From positions 1 to 64,000 of the forward strand of contig WIXG01000209.1 in assembly GCA_009869945.1 (NCBI GenBank): 64,000 bases of DNA, written 5' to 3'. The stretch is from Mesaphorura yosii (Eukaryota > Arthropoda > Collembola > Poduromorpha > Tullbergiidae). The position numbers and the translations under genes were made by a program. The stretch's first letter is position 1; the number at the start of each line of letters is the position of its first letter. Below are positions 37,163 to 47,721 of the stretch, piece after piece. The notes beneath the pieces were generated by a model. It was not told the DNA's origin, did not search any database, and saw only the letters and a list, made by a program, of their open reading frames with translations.

Positions 37163-39752
37163 ATGGATCTCTTTGGGGGCTACCCCCAGGCACCGTCTGA
37201 AGAAGTGGTCCTTGGAACACCGGAAGGCCGGAACCTTTCGCCTGTTCGAAGATTTTACTGTCTCCTGGTGACGTTTGATCTACTCTTCACAATTTTGTTA
37301 TGGATTCTTTGCATAATCCTGGTAAGCGAAAAATCAAAGCCACATGTGAACCTATATTCTTATGATCCACCTCGTGTTATTTTGTTTCGTTGTTAGATCA
37401 AAGGAAGCGACCAAATACTGGACTATTTAGTTGTTGAAGTAGTGCAATACACATTAAAAATGAGTCTGTTTGACATTGTGGTGAGTTGCATCAACTGTCT
37501 GTAAACGGCGAAATACTGGAAACAGGTTAAAGAACTCACTTCTCTCTTACATTCTTCGTTACAGATGTGCGCAGCTAGTCGATTTACAATTTTGCTACTA
37601 TTTTACGCATTTCTACAATGGGACCACTGGTTCCCCGTTGCCGTAAGTTTCTTAATAATTCAGAGCCATACATGATATGAGTTTATTTCATCCGATGCTA
37701 AGCAGTTTACGTTCTAAATTGAAGTTTTCCACGGCCGGATCCTGCGCATTTTTATTGGCGAAAGTATTTTTATTCGATGTAAGTTATACACGTGCTATCA
37801 ACGCATTTGATCTGATGTAATAATGAATATTCGTTTGTCATTGGCATCACAGTGGAAGGAAAACGGTGGAGGAAGCCCGTGGCCTGTGCTTCTGGTTCTC
37901 AGCAGTTTTGTGATATCGTGGAGTGAAGCATGGTTCTTGGACTTTCGAGTTGTTCCGATCGAAAGACAAGCCAGAATATTTATGTCTCGTAAGTAATGCA
38001 TTATTCATGACTTGCTTCTGAGTATAAAATCTTCCCAATTTGTGGTACAGGCTCTAGAAAGTAAATTCTTCCAGAAGTAAAAATAACCCAGGTTAACGTG
38101 CTTGATTTCTCCATGCCTTAGGGTGTAAAGTGGAAAAGAGAATGAATAATTTTCCATTCAACTTAGAGCAGATTCAGAGTGAACGCATTCATTCAACAGA
38201 TAACAGAGATACAAAAAATTCGATCAGGATACGATCAGTCGATGACAACAGCAGATAGCTGGGCTGTTGATGTGTTCAATCATTGCAAACCTAAAAGAGA
38301 TATTGCAAGATTCAAACTTATTTAAATGACGTGAATTGAGAATTGGTGAACTCGAATTAACCAAATGCGAATTTCGCAACACATTTTAAAGCTAAATCGT
38401 AAAGTATTATAAGTTCACCCTTCAATGCAGGAATTGGACCAGTTCTCGGTGGTAACGTTGGCGTCGGTCCATGGTTAGAAGCTGGAAGGCAGTCCATGGG
38501 TGCTCCTTCGGTGCGTGGAGTTCAAAGCTATCCACAATCAGAAGCAAACTTCTACTCACCTTTGGAATCGCCAGAGCACTCAGACAAGGAGAATGAACCA
38601 TCGGAGACTGAATCCAACGAGAGGAGGCACCAAAAGCTTAAACGAGTTGCTAATATGAGTGAGGTGAGAGAAATACTTATTTGAGCGTGCATGAGCTATT
38701 GCGGTTCATCACATTAATGTATCTTCTAAAATGTTAGGTCCAAATGTGGCTACAGCAAGGTCCAATAATTGCTCAGGAATTGCTGGCCAAAATTCAGGCT
38801 ACAGGATGGGTTCTAGAAAAGACAACGAATAATGGAGACAACGTACTTTCACAGAAAGCGCCTCGAAGAATTTTTATGGTTACGGTAAGAACTGAACATA
38901 AAATAAAGAAGAATACGCGTAGACTTCCTTCTTTATGAAAACAACTTGTCCATGTCGTAGGGTTCACTTCCAGTACCTCCATCGATAGTGGCAACGGAGC
39001 TCTTTAGCAATTTCGAATTGGTTCCTAAATGGAACGCTGCGGTTACTCATTGCGAGATTCTCCAGGTAGGATTCAGTACAAAATGTTGTGTCTGTATGCT
39101 TAAGATCACACCGTGCTCACGTTCCTTCCTTTCTCCCGAAGAAATTGGACGACTTTACGGACATAAGTTACCAAGTAAGCAAAGAAGGTGCTGGAGGTGC
39201 AGTTTCACCGCGAGATTTTGTTACTCTACGCCACCACAAAGTAGATGAGAATGGGTTTCATATCTTAGCATGGGTGTCCGTGAAACATACTGCAAAACCG
39301 AAGCAGCCCAAAATCATCAGGTACCGTACCTTTTTGGCACTCGAACGTTGCAATGAGAGATTGAATCGAATTTGGAATATCTTCATCTGAATTACAGAGG
39401 CAGAAATGAAATCGGTGGTTGGTACCTTGCGTCGTCGCCGATACATCCAAACAGCACCGAATTCCAGTGGATTTTGGACGTTGATTTACAGATTCAAGGT
39501 TGGATACCGAAAAGAATTATTGACTCCGCCATCATAACAGCGGCTCTGGACACCGTAAATTGCTTACGCTCAAAGCTTACATTTTGTCTTCGGGGACTTG
39601 AAATTGTAATCGAACCAGAAAACAACCTTAGTATTAACGAATGTACTCTTAGTGGTAACACCAGCCCCACACGAATTCGTAACAATCCGGAGGATACTTT
39701 TATAAATATTAATACAATCGCGAACGCTGCAAATGACTCGTCTTTCGCATAA
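37163..39752 (+). CDS. STARD3: StAR-related lipid transfer protein 3 (MLN64)
   Basis: Late-endosomal cholesterol transfer protein that tethers endosomes to the ER. Ten exons: 37163-37321, 37397-37480, 37565-37642, 37725-37778, 37853-37988, 38431-38663, 38738-38884, 38961-39065, 39142-39320, 39398-39752; 509 residues (human 445). The N-terminal MENTAL domain (about 25-170) has four membrane helices, beginning VRRFYCLLVTFDLLFTILLWI and ending SWSEAWFLDFRVVP. A phospho-FFAT motif for VAP binding is conserved at about 211-217 (FYSPLES followed by acidic residues). The START domain follows (WLQQGPIIAQELL, KWNAAVTHCEILQ, GAGGAVSPRDFVTLRHH, GWIPKRIIDSA). A longer C-terminal Asn-rich tail accounts for the extra length. 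AATAAA at 39946. Confidence 0.95.
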
Positions 39753-40077
39753 TGTTTAAGTTTATTTATAAGTATAGTAGTTAAGTACCATTGACTATGT
39801 TCAGTTCTGACAAGAATTCCAATCTTAGTAACTTAATTTTAGTAGTTCTCGCCAATGAAGTGGAAGTTTTAACTTAACGTTTGGAGAGACAGGGACCAAA
39901 TATTGCCTAGTACTATCCTGCGCCTGTGATAATGAGGTGTGACTAAATAAAGTCTATTAAGCCCTTAATTTATTGGTACATTCCATTTGCGAGTTTGTAT
40001 TAAATTCTGAGAGCATGATTGCAATCTTTTCCGTTCGACTTTTGCCAATTTCTTCTATCATTCTATTATGACTTGAT

Positions 40078-40925
40078 TCATACAATATGATTGTTGCTCC
40101 CAGTTGACCCCGCGGATGCGCGTCGGAATATTGAACTACTGCTTCTCTGCTTATCATTTAAATATAGTTTGATTCTCTGCTGAACGTGGTATAAATACTG
40201 TGGAAATGGTAAGTTAATTAAGGTCTGGATATATGACCGGCTGAATAAACGATGAGCTTCGTGTCGCTGATGCGCTGTCACATGAAGGTCGTCCAAGCAT
40301 ACAAGGTTTGCCAATTGCGAAATGACGAATAGTCTGGAAGGAAGTATTTGGATTAGATGTAAGGCCAGTGTGTCGAGCAGAATCCGTGTTTAGTTTAGTG
40401 CTTGCCTGTACTGAAGGTACTGATAGTAAGTCCCGCCGTTAAGGTAGCTCGGTGCACCAGTATTTCCCATCAGGGACAAGTACTTCAAGTTTGGGAATGC
40501 GCGGTTGACTCTTTGGATGAAAGGGTGCAGTTTGTCAATATGGTTGTGGTTGATCCAAAAAGTGGTCAGTGTTTTACTGACAGTTGGAAATGTAGTCTCC
40601 GACGTCAGCAAGTTGTGATCCATGATTAAGGTAGTCAGGTTGGGAAAATGCCCAAGGAAGCTGACGTCGCTAATATTGGAAATGACCTCTATGAACCTTC
40701 TTTTAACAGTTCGCAGTTTAACATGCAATCTTTGTGTTGATACCTGAGCCGATTGTGGCTGAGATCCAAAATTTCAGTGTCAGATACCCCGTTTTGGGCC
40801 AGCAGATTTGGGAGTGGAAATTCCGTCAGATTTTCATAAGAAAATACAAGCTTTTTGTCTTCGCCGATGTTTTCTCTCGCGATCGCGCTTCCACGACCTT
40901 CAGCACCAAACGTGTCCATCCCCAT
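40078..40925 (-). CDS. Leucine-rich-repeat protein, LRMDA-like
   Basis: Three minus-strand exons, 40925-40744, 40699-40406 and 40333-40078, give 243 residues. LRRs read TEILDLSHNRLR, FPNLTTLIMDHNLL, KTLTTFWINHNHIDKLHPFIQRV, FPNLKYLSLMGNTGAPS, then the cap YYQYLQYRLFVISQLANLVCLDDLHVTAHQRHEA. This layout, with the YRLFVI-x-x-L-x-x-L-x-x-LDD cap, resembles LRMDA (C10orf11), a small LRR protein of melanosome traffic, but it rests on memory of the pattern. The second intron begins GC rather than GT at 40405. An acceptor-like site at 40980 opens a leader exon with an immediate in-frame stop, so translation must start at 40925. Convergent with STARD3. Confidence 0.78.
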
Positions 40926-41347
40926 TGTTGTCAGCGTTGAAGATGTCCGTTGATGCTCCGAACAGCGACTGAGTTCTCACTGAAATATTCAGAGATTAGA
41001 AGGTAAAAAGCACCGTAAATTGAACTACAAAATAACAGACATATTGCAAGAAATGCGAATCTTCATCTCGCTTTCGCGAAAAGTCATAGACCGTAAATAA
41101 TCTTAACTGTACTTGATCACGCCGATGCTGGTGGTTTATGTAGTCGTCGTCTTTGAAGCAGACAAGCAAGCAAGCGGTGCTTGTTAAGCGTGACCGTGAA
41201 TTAATGTCCATTGTATTTAAATTGCAAATTCATTATTTCTTGAAAAAAAAACTTTATAGTAATGCCACCATTCAATCCGTTAGTATCATTTTTCGCCTTT
41301 GCATGCTCAGAACCACCGAGCAGAAGCAGGATTTTGTGATACCTTGA

Positions 41348-41730
41348 TTACGATTTCTGAACTTGACGTTCCGCCTGAAGTTCAATAAGTGGTCAATGGA
41401 GTTCACTTCACTTACCTGGGAGAAGGGATCTTGAAGGAGCTTGATGACTTCTGAATTGAATTCTCGAACAAACGACGAAATGACTTCAGATTTAAATTGA
41501 GGCCGTGATGGAATGAAGTGCGGGTTAAATATTAAAGATGTTGTGGCTGCGGACAAGAGGATAGTTTAATTTTCTAACTGTAAATCGTAGCAAGACTGAC
41601 TGAAATTCACGTGATGCTCTATTTGTCAATAAATGATAATGCGATAATTATGTAAATAGTAAACCATCTGCAGCGTCAGCGTACAGCCCGCTCCACACAC
41701 TGCAGACAGGAAAGAGGACGCGACACCCAT
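41348..41730 (-). CDS. Possible 67-residue protein with N-myristoylation-like start
   Basis: Three minus-strand segments, 41730-41685, 41546-41416 and 41374-41348, join in frame (donors gtacgc and gtaagt; acceptors ccgcag and cttcag) to 67 residues. It begins MGVASSFLSAVCGAG, which fits the Gly-2, Ser-6 N-myristoylation consensus, and continues with a helical segment (FKSEVISSFVREFNSEVIKLL). No homologue recognised. The middle exon, with its strong gtaagt donor, is the best supported part; the first donor is weaker. Could instead be alternative 5' exons of the LRR gene downstream, but I found no in-frame join. Confidence 0.38.
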
Positions 41731-41959
41731 CTCGAGCTGAAGGTTACTTGAAATAATCCAACTTCGACTGCGCCACTACGCACTTCGTACTGTTAACTAA
41801 TAGCGATGTTATTTTCGCTTTAATTTTGGAAGTCTATAGCAATGATAATAATGACATAAGATATTCAACGATATTCATAATGCAAACATAACAAGAATAC
41901 AAATTAGATGACTAATGTAGACAATCACGGTCGAATTTGAGATGAAAAATGGTACGCGA

Positions 41960-43309
41960 CTAGTAGCCGTAGCCTCCTCCGCCATAACCGTTGCCGTGGC
42001 CTCCACCATAGCCTCCGTGCCCCCCACCATAACCACTGCCGTAACCTCCACCATAACCGCCGCCGTAACCTCCACCATAACCATATGACGATTGCTGGTA
42101 TAGTTGAGCATTTTTACTGTAAATACACTGTGACACGCAGCCCATAATATATGGAGTCCAGGGATCATTTTCGAAGTATGACGTGCTGCCGTAATATTTG
42201 CTCGAGCCATGATGGTATTTCTTATGGCCATACTTTCCCCCGTAGTGATCAGAGGGATAATTGCCACCCTCATACTTGTATTCTTCTTCCTCTTCATCGT
42301 CTTCGTAGGTGTAGTACTTGTCGTTGTCGTAGTACTCTTCCTCCTCACCTTCGTAGTACCCACCGCCATGACCGTAGCCTTTGTGATGTTTATGTCCATA
42401 GCCTCCATGACCATACTTACCCATGTTGGACTTGTGATACTCGTGATAATTCTTGTACGATTCTCCATACTCGTTGTCATCTTTGTAGGAGCTGCCTTCG
42501 TACTTGTGGTGTTTGGCGTACCGTTTTCTGCTTTCCTTCAGGGCCTTGGCTTCACGTTTTGCTTGTTTGTCCAAATCTTCTTCCATATTGTGTGCTGTAG
42601 CACGGCCTAACAATGGGTGGACTCTTGACTCCTCTGACGGTTGGGATAAGGAGCGAGCCATGGGGTGTAGGCGGGGATCGTCAAGCACAGCTTCAAATTG
42701 TTGGTCATGCGAGACAGCGTCGTCAAATAGGTGCTTTCCTTCGCCAAGGTCAGCATTATCTTCCAATATTTTGGCTGAGAAGGACTCTGGTTCTGCGTAG
42801 GCACAATTATGATAAGTCAAGGATTCATTAATCAATTGCGGGCACATGCACCGTGACGGTGACTCACCTTTTGCAATTCCTGACTGCGATTGTGATTTCC
42901 TGGATGACCTCATATTTTCTTCATCGGAAGTCCCTTCGATATCACCGATAGTACTCTGAATGCAGCAAACTCCTTGACCGCGGCCCAGAGGACAGAGAAA
43001 GGTACCAGGCTGTCCTGAACCGGGAGCCATTTCAGTTTTGACAACTGAAAGTCAGAATGAACGGAATGATTATGGAATCTTAAATGTTTGCAATGGAAGA
43101 TACTCCGTGCCTCCAGATTTGTTGCTGCAAACTTTGAAAGCTTCATGGGTTTCATGGACGAAAAACTCACGTTTATTCGGCGTGCAGTCTTGTGGAGAAA
43201 CGCAGGTACTGAATCGTGGGCAAATAGCTGATGAAAGCACAACTTGCGTGGAAATTAGCAGCATAACCAAACTGCAGAGATGACACGGTGGAAGTGAAAG
43301 TCGTGCCAT
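41960..43309 (-). CDS. Secreted CLIP-domain protein with Gly/Tyr/His-rich tail
   Basis: Exons 43309-43171, 43044-42868 and 42792-41960 give 382 residues. A signal peptide (ARLSLPPCHLCSLVMLLIST) is followed by a six-cysteine CLIP-type domain split by the first intron: ICPRFSTCVSPQDC in exon 1, then FLCPLGRGQGVCC in exon 2. CLIP domains normally sit ahead of serine proteases in arthropod immune cascades; here no protease follows. Instead comes a charged stretch, then Lys/His/Tyr/Glu-rich low complexity (YKDDNEYGESYKNYHEYH) and a terminal array of GGGY-type repeats, as in cuticle or glue proteins. The gtgagt donor at 43170 is needed to keep the six cysteines in frame. The second intron (42867-42793) is 75 bases and stop-free, so retention would add 25 residues. 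Confidence 0.78.
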
Positions 43310-44270
43310 TTTCCGCAAATTTTGAAACACCAACGGTTTGGTCGTGAAATGCACAGCAGAACGTTCTTGTACGAAGACTGACCCTGGACTGAATATCTTT
43401 GCAGCTAACTAGGATATAAGTACACTAGATGGTTGGCGCGCGCAAGCGCTGAAAGTCCTTTACTTTGTGTATGTGTATTTACACAGCACATAAAACTGTG
43501 TTGTACAGACATCAAGAGCATTATATGAAGGGGGTAGGATTAGACGATAACCCGCTAATTCGTATCAGACGTTGGTCTCCTTTGGATCACTGACTTGTCC
43601 GTTATCAGACTTGGTAGACTGCCGGCAAATGAGCCAGCACACTCACAGAAAACGTTGACCTGTTTCACCATCAATAATATAATCCAGCGTAAGGAAGTAC
43701 ATGTTTCACATGTTCATGACGTTCTGCCGTTTAATTTGCTTAAGGGTGATAAGTGACTCAAGCCAGCGAGCCATGCAAGAAGCTTGGAAAAGGAAGTTCT
43801 TCAACATAGTCTTAATGCACGTAATCTCAAAGGCTCTAAGGGTGGAGCACGGCATTCAGATTTTCTCCGGTGAGCGTGAAGCCTGGGAGTATGGGCTGAA
43901 ATCGCTCGAATACTGCAAGTTATCGCTTCGATTTTAGCCAAGGTCTACTGAAACATGTAGATTAGTGTGCTATCATACCGCTGCACTAATTTATATTGCT
44001 TTTATCTGTTTTTCTTTACAAACCATAAATTAAACGTCCTGACGGATCAGACATGGCATGGCTCGGTTCTGGCGGAGTAAGTTGTGTGTCTCAATTGAAA
44101 CCAACGCGCACATGTAAGTTGCAAATGCAACCAATTAATAATCACTGCCTTTATTTCCTCAGCATGTCGACCTTTAAATCTAGAATGTTTAAGATACGAA
44201 GAACAAGTAATGAAGTAATGAATCACTTGTAAATATTCCACCTTCGTCCCGTAATTTCGTGGGTACTTCT
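43310..44270. other. Spacer between CLIP-domain gene and allantoinase
   Basis: Both neighbours are on the minus strand. A minus-strand ttatatcc at about 43411-43419 is a weak TATA candidate for the CLIP gene. No gene is supported in the rest; plus-strand frames near 43701-43937 lack recognisable features. Confidence 0.35.
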
Positions 44271-46613
44271 TCACCATTGCTGACGAATAAACTCTCCTTG
44301 CGGCTTTTCGAAGATCCCTTCGTCATAAATGACATTACCTCGGAGAATAGTTTTGTACACTTTGCCAAAGAACTTCATTCCATGATACGGTGTCAGCTTT
44401 CGCAGAGAAAGATCGTTAAGTTAGACAGTGCGGTGTCGCAAAACATCTGCGCATGGAAATAATTAAGTTGTTGGCATTACCTTATTCTTGAAATGAATGA
44501 ACTTCCCTTCAATCTGCGCAAGGAATTACATAGATGAGTTTAAGAAAATTCGAAGCAACGCAGCTAGGGCATGAATCTCGACATTTTTTGTTCTCGAAAA
44601 ACGTCGAGAATTATTAAATCTTAAATTTTCGAAAATCCATGCGAACGAAATTTTCGAGATTCTCGTTTCTCGAAAATAACATTCTTGAGCCGATTTTGAT
44701 TCTCGAATTCTCGATACATTTTCTCGAAATTCTCGTGTGCTGTTCTGCTCAAATCAACACGAACATGAGCATGTGAGCTGTGAGAAAAGTGAAGAATGTT
44801 AGCAACTAGATGAATTCAGAGTCGAAGTATAAAACGCATTTAATTATTTACAATTTAGAAATAAATGTGCGTGTCGAGTGTCATCTAAGTTCCTGCTTTA
44901 TTTCCCTGACCAGATTGAACCTGTCCAAGAATTCGAGTTTCTCGCATCGAGAATCTCGGTTCTCGACATTTTCAAAGCTGGCAAATTTCGAGAATCTCGT
45001 TTCTCGAAAATCCAATTCTCGAGCCGAGATTCATGCCCTAAACGCAGCGATGGGAGTATTTACCTTAATGTCCTCATCCGGCTCCCAAACGACGAAATCC
45101 GCATCGTACCCAATCTTGATGTGACATTTATGGTTATCAATGCCTGCCAACTTGCCCGTGTTCAAACTCATCCAGCGCCAGACATCTTCTACCAAGTGCC
45201 CGCGTTGACGAGCGTTCGTCCAAACGACAGGCAATCCTGCGGACAATGAAGGCAGTAGTCAATAATTGAGCACATGTGAGTTCATGCGGCACAATTACCA
45301 AATTGAAGCCCGGCAATTCCGCCCCATGACTTGATGAAATCCCTTGGCTTATGGCACGGCGTGCAATTAGCATGATCAGCAGCAATCGAGTCGATAAGCC
45401 CATCTGCTAGTCCACGCCACAGCTTCTCACGGTTATACGCATCTCGAATCGGTGGCAAAGCCAAGTATTCGGTCCACCCGGTGCCAATGTCCTCGTCAGA
45501 GAAATGCAAATAATGCGGGCACGTCTCGACCGTAAGTGGGAACCCATCTGCCTTCAATTTCTCAATGATCGGCAATGCATCGGTCGCCGAAAGGTGCACG
45601 ATGTGAACGCGGACGCCCCTTGCAAGGAGAAAGCAATTGTACCCAAATCATCGAAATGTTAAGGATATTTTATACCAACTCACTTGTGCTTTCTCATGAC
45701 CCTATCAATCATTTCAATAGCCTTGACTTCCATCGACGGTGGTCTCCACTCCAGAACCGTCTTGTAGTGCTCAACATTCTCTGTCGGATCATCATCGCCC
45801 GATGGAACCTCAGCATGAACCTGGCATTAAAGAGATGGTAAGCAATCATGGACCTGGCGTAGGATAGGGAATTCATTGACGCTTAGAATGGCAATACCTG
45901 CAAGACACTGCCGGTTCCTTCCAGAGTTTCAAGCGCCTCGTCAAGTGATTGTTCGTCCAAGTGCGGAAACTCGTCGAATCCGGTACTAATTAAGAAGCAC
46001 TTGAAGCCACAGACTCCCATACCCAAGAGTTCCTTCATGTCGCTCTGTTGCAGCAAGAAAATAAACTCGTAAAGACAAGAGCCAGATCGTAACAGAAATC
46101 ACGGTATTGTGCGTACCGGATTTCCAATTGCACCACCCCAGAATCCAACATCGACATGGCAGTTTCCCTGCGCAGCCTGCAGTTTCAAGTTGAAATTGTC
46201 AACTGTTGTGGTCGGTGGGCTGCACTGTAGAGGCATGTCGATAATGCTGGTGAATCCTCCAGCAGCCGCGGCGCGCGTGGCAGTGTAAAATCCTTCCCAA
46301 TCGGTTCGGCCAGGCTCGTCGACATGCGTGTGGGTATCCACCAGCCCCGGCATAATCACCTTAGTTCCAGCATCGAGAACCTGGGTGGCACACATTTGGT
46401 GATTTAGGAGTACTTTGTATATCCACCCATGCATTTGGTAATTATTCGTAGCAGCAGCGGAAAGAAAAATACCTGAGCCGGTGCGACGTCCGACAAGTCC
46501 ATTTCATAGTCGAAGTAAATATTCGCAACTTTGCCATCTGCGACTTCAATGACTGCAGGCGTCAGTTCACCATCGATGAGAACATTCGTGCTCCTTATGA
46601 ATTGAAACGACAT
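44271..46613 (-). CDS. ALN: Allantoinase
   Basis: Zinc amidohydrolase that opens the hydantoin ring of allantoin to allantoate, in purine/urate breakdown. Eight minus-strand exons: 46613-46473, 46380-46117, 46044-45898, 45820-45684, 45618-45299, 45236-45064, 44513-44481 and 44396-44271; 446 residues. The metal-binding [15 protein letters not shown] (His64, His66) is the allantoinase/dihydroorotase signature. MGVCGFKCF holds the likely carbamylated lysine (about K150); [29 protein letters not shown] and [10 protein letters not shown] complete the active site in family order. [23 protein letters not shown] is the C-terminal signature. Loss of this gene in many animals makes its presence useful for taxonomy. 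Intron 6 (45063-44514) carries a MITE. Confidence 0.95.
44565..45040. mobile_element. hAT-type MITE in allantoinase intron 6
   Basis: A 476-base element with perfect 16-bp terminal inverted repeats, TAGGGCATGAATCTCG at 44565-44580 and its complement at 45025-45040, flanked by an 8-bp direct duplication AACGCAGC at 44557-44564 and 45041-45048. The 8-bp duplication and a TAGGG terminus are hAT hallmarks. The interior has no open frame of transposase size and is packed with TCTCGAAA-type words in both orientations, so it is non-autonomous. Removing the element and one duplicate leaves an intron of 66 bases, the normal size here. Confidence 0.85.
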
Positions 46614-47721
46614 TTCGAAAGTAGACGCTGGAGACGATTAAAATGTTAAACTGTGCACGGCGAGAATTTTCAGACGACTGAAGCCGTTTACGCTTACAAA
46701 TAGAACAAGCTCAGGAGGTGCAAGTTGTGCAAATCCCTCCTCAAGGACTTTTGTACACGACTTAATTGGGTCTTCCCAACCGCATCTCAACCTCATAAGA
46801 TAAGTGAATCACCGCCAGCCAGATTGTCCCATAAATAAATGGAGATTTGAGCGAATGAGAAGATTACGTGAGTCGTTTAGTGATTTCGTTTTCATTTATC
46901 AGTCAATTTGTTCAATTGAACTGAATATAAATTCGCGTCAACGCAAGTAATTGGCAACCACAGCCGCGACAGTTTAATACAGAGGAATAATTGCCATTAG
47001 TTAGCCGAGAATCCCACAACTGCGATCCGCGATAAATTAAGATTCAGAATCTTTATTCAAGGTGACGACGCAATGTTTGGTTACAAGAAGCAGAGAGCAT
47101 TTCACACACTATTACAAACTGGGTACGGGTACGCGGTACGGATTTAGCAAACTGTAGCAGCTATTTCATAGTAAACAGGATCATGGTTCATTAAGTTCAT
47201 TCCAGTTAGTGACATCATTCATACTCCATTAATGCTCAAAGATTCAAAGTAAATAAAAACGACAGAATATGCATTCTTAAACTAACCACACTTTTCACTA
47301 TTACACTCACAATAAATAGACTTCGTACATTCGTGCAACGGGACATTAGAATGGTAACTTGAGTTTTCAGAAATTGCAGTACTTAGGATCTAGCAGCCAA
47401 CTAGCCAACTAATCGTAGTGACTCGAATAACAACGCCAACGCATAACGCAACGATGTACTGCTATTTACAATGGTTGGTTCTAGTCTAAGCGCGTAGGTT
47501 CACTCTAAATATGCATATATCGCTATCAACTCAAAAGAGGTACAACAAAACGCTAAGCTTCTACGAATAAATGAGTATTTTTCTCCAATTTGATTCCAGC
47601 TCGAGAATTCACTTCACTTTTACACTATTCGCAAATCGCAGTAGTTAAATAGCAAGCATGCAACTTATCCGTCAGGATCGCAATCTTCTACGCTGTTGTT
47701 CCGTGTCTAGTTGTGATCTGG
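46614..47721. other. Spacer between allantoinase and labial
   Basis: No gene supported. It should contain the allantoinase promoter next to 46613 and the labial 3' untranslated region next to 47721. A minus-strand AATAAA (tttatt at about 47052) is a fitting labial poly(A) signal, which would give a 3' untranslated region of about 670 bases. Confidence 0.45.

Noticed and set aside
40996-41211. Minus-strand 71-codon frame upstream of the LRR gene
   Set aside because: No acceptor-donor pair joins it in frame to either neighbour, and it has no recognisable motif; treated as leader or intron sequence.
42151-42610. Long plus-strand frames opposite the CLIP-domain gene
   Set aside because: They arise from the antisense of the His/Tyr/Glu-rich repeats; composition (runs of Val, Leu, Phe or His, Cys, Arg) is an artefact of codon bias on the real strand.
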